The notes below the pieces were generated by a model. The model worked only from the letters and a program-made list of their open reading frames with translations, did no database searches and was not told the origin of the DNA. The position numbers were made by a program, and so were the translations under genes. 64,000 bases of DNA from 43-108 sp001915545 (GTDB lineage: Bacteria; Bacteroidota; Bacteroidia; Bacteroidales; Bacteroidaceae), in the NCBI GenBank assembly GCA_902491215.1, contig CABUGV010000005.1:47761-111760 (forward strand), written 5' to 3'. Position 1 is the stretch's first letter. Each line of letters begins with the position of its first letter. Below, one piece after another: positions 36,116 to 45,009 of this stretch.

Positions 36116-36523
36116 ATGAAAACAGTACTTACTGTCGGAGTTTATGACCTTCTGCATATAGGACATATAGAATTATTCAGGAAATCACGGGCACTTGGTG
36201 ATCGGCTCGTCGTTGCCGTACAAGACTCTGAATATGTAAAACTGTTCAAACCTGAAGCCAACCTTGTCTATTCAACAGAAGAGCGCTGCTACATGGTCAA
36301 AGCCATCAGATACGTCGATGACGTTGTAGTATATACAAGTGCAGACAAGATAGTCCATGAAGTCGATTTCGATATCTTCGCAAAAGGGCCTGACCAGAAT
36401 CACGAAGCCTTTCAAAAAGCAGAAGCCTACTGCAGGGAAAACGGCAAACAGGTAGTAGTCCTTCCACGCACCAAAGGTATATCATCATCAGAGCTCAAAA
36501 CTCTGATAAAGAGCATGAAGTAA
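36116..36523 (+). CDS. CTP-type cytidylyltransferase (TagD / glycerol-3-phosphate cytidylyltransferase-like)
   Basis: 135 residues, the size of TagD. It has the nucleotidyltransferase HxGH motif (HIGH, residues 14-17, in GVYDLLHIGHIEL), the IRYVDDVV block and the C-terminal RTKGISS (118-124), equivalent to RTEGIST of TagD. These enzymes activate glycerol-3-phosphate or phosphocholine with CTP. Two LicD proteins and a TagF-like transferase are encoded within 4 kb, which makes CDP-glycerol (or CDP-choline) the likely product. Substrate choice cannot be read from the sequence. It ends 29 bp from the convergent glycosyltransferase gene. Confidence 0.88.
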   Translation: MKTVLTVGVYDLLHIGHIELFRKSRALGDRLVVAVQDSEYVKLFKPEANLVYSTEERCYMVKAIRYVDDVVVYTSADKIVHEVDFDIFAKGPDQNHEAFQKAEAYCRENGKQVVVLPRTKGISSSELKTLIKSMK

Positions 36524-36552
36524 ACAAGTACTACATGCTCTGTACCTCATGT

Positions 36553-37566
36553 TCAATTACGCTTCGCCATACATGAACATGCATCTGCAAAGGCCTCTCT
36601 GAAGAAATATCCATCAACCAGCTTTTTTCTGAAAGCTTCTACAGATGCACATATTTCATCATATTCTTCCTTGCTAACATGGTTCAAGGCCTCTGAAAGT
36701 TCAGAAAGCGAAGACACACAAATGCCCAGTTTGTTTTCGACGATGAACTTTGACATTGCCGATTGATTCCATATTATCACCGGCAATCCGGCACATATAT
36801 AAAAAGATGTTTTATGCGGATTGTTTATACGCAGATATTCCCCCCAATTGCCGGAACAGGCATCGATGGAATCACCATCCCACACTAATCCCCAATCACC
36901 ATCGACTGTTTCAATGAATTTGTCAGATTCGAGATAACCGTGATAATGGATATTATGCCATTTCGATGCAATATTTTCGTCAAGACCACGGCCGAAAATG
37001 TCAAGAACACATCCATCAAGGCATTTATCCAAGTCATACAAGAACGCATTCTTCCTCAAACCTAATGCACCGGCATAAACTATTCTCCTAGGATTATGAC
37101 CAAAATGCCTGTGCAACGGAGACGAAGAAGACAAGTAATCAAATATTCCCAGTTCGCACATACGCACCTTGCATCCATGTTCTTTCAGCCAATCTTTCAT
37201 TGCGCCATTATGAACAATGATACTGTCTGTATGCGACAATCTTTCAATTTCCTGATCGGCTGTAAGTTTATGGCGTCTGAACGTTCCCAGATCATGGATC
37301 AGCGTCACTGTAGAAGCGTTTTTCATGTGTGCTATACGACACAAAGCCGTATAATATTTCTTAAAAGGATACTGTATAAGCAGTACGTCATCTTTATGAA
37401 GTACAAAAGGAAGACGAATCACGCTGAACAATTTACTAAAAAAAACCGACACCTTTCCCTTGCTGCCTATATGTACCGACAGATTCCTGAACCCGTCGCG
37501 CTCCATCAATTCATCGATATCATTCTTAGCCTTATTGGGCGATATTATCTTCAAATAACAATTCAT
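36553..37566 (-). CDS. glycosyltransferase, Gtf3 / galactofuranosyltransferase-like
   Basis: 337 residues from the ATG at 37566 (a GTG one codon earlier also opens the frame). GT-B-like two-domain layout: an N-terminal half with DDVLLIQYPFKKYY and TLIHDLGTFRRHK, and a C-terminal donor half with RIVYAGALGLRKNAFLYDL, LDIFGRGLDE, DWGLVWDGDS and NPHKTSFYICAGLPVIIW. The pattern resembles bacterial beta-1,6-galactofuranosyltransferases and the Gtf3 family. No membrane segment. It probably adds a sugar to the same surface glycan as its neighbours. Donor sugar unknown. Confidence 0.72.
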   Translation of the reverse strand: MNCYLKIISPNKAKNDIDELMERDGFRNLSVHIGSKGKVSVFFSKLFSVIRLPFVLHKDDVLLIQYPFKKYYTALCRIAHMKNASTVTLIHDLGTFRRHKLTADQEIERLSHTDSIIVHNGAMKDWLKEHGCKVRMCELGIFDYLSSSSPLHRHFGHNPRRIVYAGALGLRKNAFLYDLDKCLDGCVLDIFGRGLDENIASKWHNIHYHGYLESDKFIETVDGDWGLVWDGDSIDACSGNWGEYLRINNPHKTSFYICAGLPVIIWNQSAMSKFIVENKLGICVSSLSELSEALNHVSKEEYDEICASVEAFRKKLVDGYFFREAFADACSCMAKRN

Positions 37567-37858
37567 CACTATCTATACTCAAACATTCTATATTCTGCAA
37601 ATATAAGACAAATACAGACACAGCAGCATCAAGACAAACATACACAAAAGAAAAAACAGCAAACCAGCCATCACAAATCAATAACGACACACTCCAATAT
37701 AGCAAAACTACGCATTGACTGCACTATCATAAGCTAAGCCAAAACAGAATATATACTTAAACATTGGTGCGCATAATAAATAAATGGATACCTTTGCACA
37801 CAGCTTATTTCAAATATCATACAATAACTTGCATTTCGCATAATACAGTTTCAAGAAA
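37567..37858. promoter_or_regulatory. divergent promoter region between glycosyltransferase and licD copy 2
   Basis: A 292-bp gap with two elements. For the minus-strand gene, TATATTTG lies at 37605-37598, 31 nt before its ATG. For licD copy 2, TTG at 37764-37766 and TACCTTTG at 37789-37796 (22-nt spacing) lie 62 nt before its ATG. Nothing else is evident. Confidence 0.55.
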
Positions 37859-38692
37859 ATGACAGACTACGACATAAGACCTCTCCAAATAAAATTGCTC
37901 GACACATTAAAGGCCATAGACGATATGTGCAGACAGAACGGGCTGAAGTACTATCTTCTAGACGGAACATTGCTGGGAGCAGTCCGCCACAAGGGTTTTA
38001 TACCGTGGGATGACGATATCGATATAGGCATGCCTAGAAAAGACTACGAGAAACTGGTATTGCACTGCAAGGAATGGTTGCCTGAAAGATTTGAATTCAT
38101 ATCCTTCGAAAGCGACATAAACTATTCACAGCATTACGGTAAGATACAAGACAGGACAACCACTCTCATAGAGAAGCAATACCGCTACTATGTAGGAGGA
38201 ATATTCATTGATATATTCCCGATAGACGGCATATCTGAATCTGTCGTAAAACAAAAGATATATTTCAAGCAATACAGAATCCTGAAAAAGATTCTATATT
38301 TCCTTTACAGAGATCCGTATAAACACGGGCACGGCCCTTCATGCTGGATTCCGTTGCTTGTCAGAAAACTGTTCAACAGAGAGCATGTGCACAGAATCAT
38401 GAAACGCCACATGATGAAATACGATTACGACTCATGCAGATATGTGACAACCAACATAAACGACGGAATGAAAGGTGTTGCAGACAAGATCAACGTTCTT
38501 GGAGACCCAACTCCTGTAAGCTTTGAGAACATGGCGTTCATGGGAATGCGCAACAATCACGAATATCTCAAAAAACTATTCGGCGACTATATGACACCTC
38601 CTCCGGCAGGAAAGAGGCGTCAACATAATTTTGAATATCTGGATCTTGATACTCCGTTCGAAGATTACCTGAAGAAAAATGCCAATCAATGA
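37859..38692 (+). CDS. LicD family phosphotransferase (copy 2)
   Basis: 277 residues. The core motif GTLLGAVRHKGFIPWDDDID (residues 36-55) is identical over 20 residues to copy 1, but the proteins differ elsewhere: copy 2 starts closer to the core and has IFIDIFPIDGI where copy 1 has IDIFVLDGF. The C-terminal part GDYMTPPPAGKRRQHNFEYLD is typical of LicD. It probably transfers a phospho-alcohol from a CDP donor to a different acceptor than copy 1. Its last 7 bp overlap the convergent CDP-glycerol transferase gene. Confidence 0.92.
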   Translation: MTDYDIRPLQIKLLDTLKAIDDMCRQNGLKYYLLDGTLLGAVRHKGFIPWDDDIDIGMPRKDYEKLVLHCKEWLPERFEFISFESDINYSQHYGKIQDRTTTLIEKQYRYYVGGIFIDIFPIDGISESVVKQKIYFKQYRILKKILYFLYRDPYKHGHGPSCWIPLLVRKLFNREHVHRIMKRHMMKYDYDSCRYVTTNINDGMKGVADKINVLGDPTPVSFENMAFMGMRNNHEYLKKLFGDYMTPPPAGKRRQHNFEYLDLDTPFEDYLKKNANQ

Positions 38693-39750
38693 CTGCGCCA
38701 CAGATTCCAAGGCTTATATCCAAGCTTAAGCCTTAGTTTCACTTTGCGTACAAGATTGAGCGGTTTGCGCTTGAGACGCCCCTTGTAATGTGTGTCAAAA
38801 TCATCAACTGCATCCAATACGCGTGCCGACGCTTTACCGTCCAGATAAGCTTCATGGTTATGGACAAAATCCGATACGGCATTCATAAGTTCTTCCGGAC
38901 GTGCCAGGGCAAATTCTATTGCCCTTTCAACTTCATCTTCATTCTGAACGTTGACGAGGTGAGGTCCTGGCATTGTATTTCGGAACGTAACGACCGGTTT
39001 ATTCAGCATCATGAATTCAACAATCACAGAAGAGCTGTCAGACAGCATCACATCAGCTCTATCAAGCAGATCAGCATCAACAACACCACCTTCATGGAAT
39101 ACCACATTAGCGTGGGTTGATGCAAGCTCACGATATCTATCAAGAGTCTCCACATCCGAGAATTTAGGATGAAAAGAAAGAATCCAATCCCAGTCCTTAG
39201 TTTCAGCCAGAGATTTTATGGTTTTCCAAAGAGCCGGTGCCGAGGTCACACTCTTTGTAAATGTAGATGAATAAAAAATAACCGGACGCTCATTCTTTCT
39301 ACCGCAGTTGCGTCTTTCGGCAAAGGAATCAGCTTTACACCAACCGGTCTCATAGACTTTAAAGAAGCCATACTTTGCTTCGAGACGTCTGAATGGCTCA
39401 GTACTGGTTTTACCTTGAGTACAATATATGTCAAACCATCCACGTATGGAAAAATGGTCGTCTTTTGTATCACCGCGTTTGTTTATAGGGAAGCCATGAA
39501 AAACACAGACCTTTATACCAGGGAAGAAATCGTAGATATAATTGCCCGGAGCAAAAACGGCCATGGGACGATATTCTTCAACTTCCGAAATAGAGCAAAG
39601 GCGCTTTTCGCCTGCTTCAAGCAAATCGGCACACTGAGGTTCTATAAACCACGCAGCCTCATCACCGCGCCTTAATATTTCTTTCTGCAAAGGACGCAGT
39701 ATAGGATATGAATATGCTACAGAAACAAAAAACAAATATCGCTTTCCCAT
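38686..39750 (-). CDS. CDP-glycerol glycerophosphotransferase family protein (TagB/TagF-like)
   Basis: 354 residues, about the size of the TagF catalytic domain, with no signal peptide. Family motifs are in order: a histidine in VCVFHGFPINKRGD (~82-95), ILSFHPKFSD (~190-199), and the donor-site run LSDSSSVIVEFMMLNKPVV (~236-254). The C-terminus is basic (residues 320-354), suitable for peripheral attachment to the inner membrane, as in TagF. TagB/TagF transfer glycerol phosphate from CDP-glycerol onto teichoic-acid linkers in Gram-positives. In this Gram-negative context the acceptor is likely an LPS or capsule glycan. It lies 28 bp downstream of the LPS-kinase-like gene. Confidence 0.87.
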   Translation of the reverse strand: MGKRYLFFVSVAYSYPILRPLQKEILRRGDEAAWFIEPQCADLLEAGEKRLCSISEVEEYRPMAVFAPGNYIYDFFPGIKVCVFHGFPINKRGDTKDDHFSIRGWFDIYCTQGKTSTEPFRRLEAKYGFFKVYETGWCKADSFAERRNCGRKNERPVIFYSSTFTKSVTSAPALWKTIKSLAETKDWDWILSFHPKFSDVETLDRYRELASTHANVVFHEGGVVDADLLDRADVMLSDSSSVIVEFMMLNKPVVTFRNTMPGPHLVNVQNEDEVERAIEFALARPEELMNAVSDFVHNHEAYLDGKASARVLDAVDDFDTHYKGRLKRKPLNLVRKVKLRLKLGYKPWNLWRSH

Positions 39751-39778
39751 AGATTATATTTGATTTGACTATGAAACA

Positions 39779-40531
39779 TCATTTCTTATTCTTTTTAAAG
39801 ATACGGCGTTTTAATCTTTTTCTGCGTTCAAAATCATCAAGACGCTTCATTATATATTTTACGCAATCTTCGCCGTCCAATCCCCGCACAGCCGAATACT
39901 TTCTTACAACAACTTCAAGCAGACGCCTGTTGTGCGTAATCCTCTTCATATTATCCAGACATTCATGGACTCCAGGATTGGAAACGAAACGACTTCTATT
40001 GGTGTCAATGACAGTAAAATGAGGACAACCGTCAGCATCAAAGCTATACAGTATATTACTCAAATTCAAGTCTCCATGAAGAATACCGAGTTCATGCAGA
40101 TGCGCAACAAATCCGGCCAAAGCCTCAGCCATATCTATGTGGCTTTCAAAATCCGGGTTTCCAAGCAATGATTTCAATGACGGATAAGTACATTCTGATG
40201 AAATGAAATATCCATAAGAGAATAACAGATTTTCATAGACCTCAACAGCTCCAATACCGGCAGGACTGTCAACTCCCATATCATTCAATCTGCCAGCATA
40301 CAAAAAGGCCCTGACCGCCTTGCTTTTCCGCCACACAGAATAAGCCAGACGCTGAAAGAAATTAGGTTTCTTGTATCGCTTTACTATCAGATTTTCGCCC
40401 GCAACTACTATTTTTCTGACAACGTTTCTTCCCTTATATATTACAGAGCCCTCTTTACAGAATGATTCATGAAGACCTTCAATCCATGGCCTCAAATATT
40501 CATAATGAGGATCTATAAATACTTTTATCAT
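39779..40531 (-). CDS. lipopolysaccharide kinase-like protein (InaA/WaaP/KdkA family)
   Basis: 250 residues with a compact protein-kinase-like fold. Visible elements: an N-lobe lysine in ENLIVKRYKKP, a catalytic loop HGDLNLSN (residues 152-159) with Asp and Asn, and a metal-binding Asp in VIDTNRS (~174-180) replacing the DFG. The C-terminus is strongly basic (KRRIFKKNKK). Family members phosphorylate Kdo or heptose of the LPS core. It is first in a two-gene unit with the CDP-glycerol transferase. A choline- or polyol-kinase role is conceivable but less likely from the motif spacing. Confidence 0.8.
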   Translation of the reverse strand: MIKVFIDPHYEYLRPWIEGLHESFCKEGSVIYKGRNVVRKIVVAGENLIVKRYKKPNFFQRLAYSVWRKSKAVRAFLYAGRLNDMGVDSPAGIGAVEVYENLLFSYGYFISSECTYPSLKSLLGNPDFESHIDMAEALAGFVAHLHELGILHGDLNLSNILYSFDADGCPHFTVIDTNRSRFVSNPGVHECLDNMKRITHNRRLLEVVVRKYSAVRGLDGEDCVKYIMKRLDDFERRKRLKRRIFKKNKK

Positions 40532-40641
40532 ATTTAAATTTTCTACTTACTCTTTCAAATAAAACTAATGACATATAAAACCGGCTGATATCCGATGCTC
40601 CACGTATCTTATTATACAAAACTATATAGCACACTGAAACA

Positions 40642-41994
40642 TCAATCGCCCTTCTCATCAAGCCGGTTGTTCCAGAGATACTTGCGTGTATCAGATGCTA
40701 TCACTCCTGAAAGAAGAAGGAGCGACAAAAGATTTGGAATGGCCATGAGTGCATTCATACTGTCTGCCAAATTCCAGACGACAGCCAAGTTCAGGACTGA
40801 GCCTGCATAAATTGCACCGATCCATATTACGCGGTAATATTTGATCAACCGTTTGCCTCCAAGATATTCAATGGCCCTTTCGGCATAATAGCTCCAGCCT
40901 AGAATCGTGGAGAAAGCAAAAGTAAGAATACCTACAGAAAGAACAATGGTACCGACAACTGGAATCTTCGAAAATGCGGCCTTTGTAAGAGCTCCGCCTT
41001 GCGAACTGTCGATATCGGGAAAAGCCAGAATACTGCTCACAAGCACCAAACCGGTAAGTCCGCATACTACGACCGTGTCCCAAAACGTACCAGTAGAAGA
41101 AACCAAAGCTTGACGAACCGGGTTACGTGTCTGTGCGGCCGCGGCTACAATAGGAGCAGATCCTAATCCTGATTCATTTGAAAACAGTCCGCGTGCAATA
41201 CCGTAACGGGCAGCCATCATCACAGTGGCTCCTGCAAAACCTCCTCCTGCAGAACGTGCACTGAAAGCTGAGTCTATAATAAGCCGGAACGACTCCCAAA
41301 GATAATTATGATTGAGACAAAGGATAAAAAGACAACCGGCCACATAGAATATTGCCATAAAAGGCACAAGTCCCATGCACACAACAGCGATTCCACGGAC
41401 ACCGAAAAACACAACCAAAGCGACAAGCACGCACATGACACCTCCTGTCAGATAAGGCGAAATACCAAAACTCTCATTCATAAGCAGAGATATGGAGTTG
41501 GCCTGAACAGTATTTCCTATTCCGAAAGCGGCAATGGCAGTAAACACACAGAAAAGGACTGCCAGCCATTTCATGCCTAGACCGCGCTCAAGAGCATACA
41601 TAGGCCCACCGAGCATTTCCCCTGACGATGTCTTCACACGATATTTTATAGCCAATAATCCTTCACCATATTTAGTAGCAATACCCAAAACTCCAGTTAT
41701 CCAACACCAGAAAACAGCTCCGGGACCTCCTAACGAAACAGCTGTGGCAACTCCGATAATGTTGCCCGTACCAATAGTTGCAGCCAACGATGTAGCCAAA
41801 GCACCAAACTGGCTGATGTCGCCGCTTGCTCCTTTATCCTTAGACAAGGATAGTTTTATAGCTGTAAATATCTTGCGCTGAGGAACTCCAAGTCTGAATG
41901 TCAGAAAGAGATGCGTACCCAGAAGCATAACTATCATTGGCCAATCCCAGAGCCAACCGCTCAAGTCCGCCAGAAAAGAGGAAATTGTTTCCAT
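40642..41994 (-). CDS. alanine/glycine:cation symporter (AGCS family)
   Basis: 450 residues with about eleven membrane helices. AGCS signatures include AATIGTGNIIGVATAVSLGG (read across residues ~70-92), GGPMYALERGLG, and RGLFSNESGLGSAPIVAAAA. Members import alanine or glycine with sodium. It is divergent from the AraC regulator at 42145 with promoters for both in a 150-bp gap, so that regulator may control it. Confidence 0.94.
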   Translation of the reverse strand: METISSFLADLSGWLWDWPMIVMLLGTHLFLTFRLGVPQRKIFTAIKLSLSKDKGASGDISQFGALATSLAATIGTGNIIGVATAVSLGGPGAVFWCWITGVLGIATKYGEGLLAIKYRVKTSSGEMLGGPMYALERGLGMKWLAVLFCVFTAIAAFGIGNTVQANSISLLMNESFGISPYLTGGVMCVLVALVVFFGVRGIAVVCMGLVPFMAIFYVAGCLFILCLNHNYLWESFRLIIDSAFSARSAGGGFAGATVMMAARYGIARGLFSNESGLGSAPIVAAAAQTRNPVRQALVSSTGTFWDTVVVCGLTGLVLVSSILAFPDIDSSQGGALTKAAFSKIPVVGTIVLSVGILTFAFSTILGWSYYAERAIEYLGGKRLIKYYRVIWIGAIYAGSVLNLAVVWNLADSMNALMAIPNLLSLLLLSGVIASDTRKYLWNNRLDEKGD

Positions 41995-42066
41995 ATACTG
42001 TATGATTTTGCATCACAATGAAATACCATTGCAACAATTACCATGCACAAATGCAAGTCCTGACTG

Positions 42067-42095
42067 CAAAGATAGATAATTAAGACATCCCCAAA
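42067..42095 (-). promoter_or_regulatory. promoter for the AGCS symporter (TTTG / 17 nt / TATCTTTG)
   Basis: Minus-strand TTTG at 42095-42092 and TATCTTTG at 42074-42067, 17-nt spacing, 72 nt before the ATG. Confidence 0.6.
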
Positions 42096-42119
42096 GCCTT
42101 TTCTCTTTTCAATATTTCA

Positions 42120-42127
42120 TATTTTTG
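42120..42127 (+). promoter_or_regulatory. -7 element (TATTTTTG) for the AraC regulator
   Basis: Exact TAnnTTTG match, 17 nt before the ATG at 42145 and divergent from the symporter promoter. Confidence 0.45.
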
Positions 42128-42144
42128 CCGATAATAAAAACTTG

Positions 42145-43005
42145 ATGCCAATGTACAGACCTGAAAAAGCCAAAACAACAAACAATATAAGTTCTGGAAA
42201 TGTACGATTTCTGAACTTATCGTGCGACAATGCAGAGCCAAGCATGAAGAAACAGATCTTCGAAGGTGCTGTTCTAGCAGCTTGCATCAAGGGAAATGCT
42301 GAAATTGTGATAAACAGGAAGGAATACACAATTTCAGAAGGAGAACTGATGACCATTCTGCCAATGCAGGAAATACAGCTGAAAAAGATAGATGCAGACT
42401 ACAACATAAAAGCCCTGATACTGTCATCGGGATTCATAAACGGAATACCAGTCCGTCCGGACTTGGACTTGATTAAAGAGGCCTACATGCATCCTCACAT
42501 CAAACCTGATGAAAAATCTATGGAAGACATAAGAAGTCTTTTTGAAATGGCGCTGAGACGCAACAGTACAGACGTCTATACTTGCAATATACAAAAGGCT
42601 ATAGCCTTGTCGATTCTCACCATCGCGGCCGCACAGCTGAAGTCCATCTCCATGCCGCGCAAGGAAGAAAGTCCAAGACAAGAATCAATCGCAAAAGCAT
42701 TCATCGACATGCTGTTTAAAAACTTCCATCGAGAGAGAGGTACTGCATTCTATGCAGAAAAACTATGCGTAACATCAAAATATCTGTGTACAGCAGTAAA
42801 ATCAGCTACAGGACATACACTACAGGAATGGACCAACGAAATAACCATAAATGAGGCTAAAAGATACTTACGCACAACAGACAACTCCATAAAAACGATT
42901 TCTGACATGCTTAACTTTTCTACACCGGCATCTTTCATACGTTTCTTCAGAAAAAATGCAGGAGAAACACCGTTAAGCTACCGAAAAACAGCCGGACGCA
43001 TCTGA
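42145..43005 (+). CDS. AraC family transcriptional regulator
   Basis: 286 residues from the ATG at 42145; a preceding TTG and an ATG at 42151 are alternatives. The N-terminal ~150 residues form a cupin-like sensor domain (GNAEIVINRKEYTISEGEL). The C-terminal ~100 residues are the double HTH of AraC/XylS type (YFAEKLCVTS-like first helix pair, then SIKTISDMLNFSTPASFIRFFRKNAGETP, split at residue ~255). It is divergently transcribed from the AGCS symporter, the obvious candidate target. Confidence 0.9.
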   Translation: MPMYRPEKAKTTNNISSGNVRFLNLSCDNAEPSMKKQIFEGAVLAACIKGNAEIVINRKEYTISEGELMTILPMQEIQLKKIDADYNIKALILSSGFINGIPVRPDLDLIKEAYMHPHIKPDEKSMEDIRSLFEMALRRNSTDVYTCNIQKAIALSILTIAAAQLKSISMPRKEESPRQESIAKAFIDMLFKNFHRERGTAFYAEKLCVTSKYLCTAVKSATGHTLQEWTNEITINEAKRYLRTTDNSIKTISDMLNFSTPASFIRFFRKNAGETPLSYRKTAGRI

Positions 43006-43044
43006 CTACCGAATGGCAATACAGACGTCCGACTGATTGAACAT

Positions 43045-44910
43045 TCAAGATTTAAGCCTTTTGATTATTGCCATGAATTCATCACCAGTTATGGTTTCTT
43101 TCTCCATAAGGAATGAAGCCGCCTCGTGCATTACATCCAAGTTTGCAGATATGATACTGCGTGCCTTTTCATGCGCATTCTTTATAATCTGAAGCACCTC
43201 TGCATCAACATCGGCAGAAGTGGCCGAAGAACAAACCTGCGACGTGTCGCCTCCGAGATAAGTATTGGATGTAGTTTCGAGCTGCATCATGTCATACTTA
43301 CTGCTCATTCCATATTTGGTGACCATTGCTCTGGCTAGGCGTGTCGCCTGCTCTATATCATTTGAAGCTCCAGTTGTAACAGTGCCGCACACTATCTCCT
43401 CTGCCGCACGCCCTCCAGTAAGCGTTGCAATACGATTGAAGAGATCATCCTTGCTGAGAAGCACCTGTTCGCCACTGTCCACCTGCATGGTATAGCCCAA
43501 AGCACCAGATGTACGCGGAATTATCGTTATCTTATGCACAGGAGCTGAATTTGACTGCATCGCTGCAACCAGTGCATGTCCAATTTCATGATATGAAACT
43601 ATCTTCTTCTCTGTATCCGACAATACCTTGCCCTTCTTTTGTACTCCAGCTATAACATTCTCAACACTTTCTTCTATATCAGAAGTTTCCACTACGGCAC
43701 GCCCCATTCTTACTGCACGGAGAGCGGCTTCATTGATGATATTGGCCAGTTCGGCACCTGACGAACCTGCTGTAGCACGAGCTACGACATCCAAATCAAC
43801 ATCACGATGCTTTACTTTTTTAAGATGCACTCCGAGTATAGCCTTACGCCCCTCGAGATCGGGAAGTTCCATCTGAATACGTCTGTCAAATCGCCCTGGA
43901 CGAAGAAGAGCCTTATCGAGACTGTCAGGTCTGTTGGTAGCAGCCAAAATTACGACACCCTTACGTGCATCGAATCCATCCATCTCGGTCAACAACTGAT
44001 TGAGTGTCTGTTCACGCTCGTCATTTCCGAACGAAGTGTCACGTTTCTTACCGATAGCATCAATTTCATCGATGAAAATAATGCACGGCGCTTTCTCATT
44101 GGCCTGCTTGAAAAGATCACGTACCTTCGCAGCACCCATTCCGGCAAACATCTGAACGAATTCGGAACCTGACATTGAGAAAAACGGCACTTTGGCTTCG
44201 CCTGCGACAGCACGTGCGATGAGAGTTTTTCCTGTGCCCGGCGGTCCAACAAGCAATGCACCTTTTGGCAAAGAAGCACCAATGTCGGTATATTTCGACG
44301 GATTATGAAGAAAATCTACAATCTCAGCCAATGCACCTTTAGCTTCATCCTGACCGGCTACATCGGCAAAAGTGGTCTTTATATCGGAATCTGCATAAAT
44401 TTTAGCACCACTGCTGCCGAATGACATGAAATTGCCGCCTCCTCCCAAGCGCGACTGAATGCTGCGGCTGGTGAATTTCCAAATAAGATAGAACACAATA
44501 CCCGGCAATATCCACATGAGAATGAAATTCAGAAGAGGCGAATCTTCCTTTGGTACAATTTTGCAGAAAGCAATTTTGCCGTCACTGTTGGCGCCTTTTG
44601 CCTTCAGAAGCCTGTCGACCAATTCCGGATCGTCAATCTCACCTGTATGATAAGCTGAAACATTATTGTTTCCGCGGTCTACCGAGAAATATATCTCGCC
44701 GTTCTCTATAGCTACTTCGCTGACCAAACCGCTGTCTACACATTCTATGAAGCGTCCGTAATCGACAGCCTGCACCCGCCTGTCCATAAAGTTTGGAAAC
44801 ACAAGACCATTAAGCGCAAGCACTATCAAGACTCCGACAAGAAGCCCGACATAAGGATTACCGCTCTTCTGCGACTGCGCACCGTTTTGATTCTGCACAT
44901 TTTGTTTCAT
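43045..44910 (-). CDS. ftsH: ATP-dependent zinc metalloprotease FtsH (paralogue with atypical motifs)
   Basis: 621 residues from the ATG at 44910. The longer frame to 45033 covers the GC-rich repeat and is rejected. Two membrane helices (~20-39 and ~127-146) flank a short periplasmic domain. The AAA module has Walker A GPPGTGKT (222-229), Walker B IIFIDE (277-282) and the second region of homology ATNRPDSLDKALLRPGR. The zinc site is HEIGH (441-445) rather than HEAGH. The stretch KITIIPRTSGALGYTMQ differs from the usual Bacteroidota FtsH and looks closer to Firmicutes versions. It is shorter than the main FtsH of related species as I recall it, so this may be a second copy. Confidence 0.92.
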   Translation of the reverse strand: MKQNVQNQNGAQSQKSGNPYVGLLVGVLIVLALNGLVFPNFMDRRVQAVDYGRFIECVDSGLVSEVAIENGEIYFSVDRGNNNVSAYHTGEIDDPELVDRLLKAKGANSDGKIAFCKIVPKEDSPLLNFILMWILPGIVFYLIWKFTSRSIQSRLGGGGNFMSFGSSGAKIYADSDIKTTFADVAGQDEAKGALAEIVDFLHNPSKYTDIGASLPKGALLVGPPGTGKTLIARAVAGEAKVPFFSMSGSEFVQMFAGMGAAKVRDLFKQANEKAPCIIFIDEIDAIGKKRDTSFGNDEREQTLNQLLTEMDGFDARKGVVILAATNRPDSLDKALLRPGRFDRRIQMELPDLEGRKAILGVHLKKVKHRDVDLDVVARATAGSSGAELANIINEAALRAVRMGRAVVETSDIEESVENVIAGVQKKGKVLSDTEKKIVSYHEIGHALVAAMQSNSAPVHKITIIPRTSGALGYTMQVDSGEQVLLSKDDLFNRIATLTGGRAAEEIVCGTVTTGASNDIEQATRLARAMVTKYGMSSKYDMMQLETTSNTYLGGDTSQVCSSATSADVDAEVLQIIKNAHEKARSIISANLDVMHEAASFLMEKETITGDEFMAIIKRLKS

Positions 44911-45009
44911 ACAACATTTCTTTTTTCTGCAGCAAATATCGTTATACGAAACGATACGGAAATTACCCGACAAGTAGAAAAAATATACCGAAAGGTACAT
45001 ACATATCAA

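Noticed and set aside
34841..40531. A classical phosphocholine (lic1-type) locus
   Set aside because: LicD-like and cytidylyltransferase genes are present, but I see no choline permease (LicB) and the kinase-like protein fits LPS kinases better. The TagF-like gene points to glycerol phosphate. Choline is kept only as an alternative.
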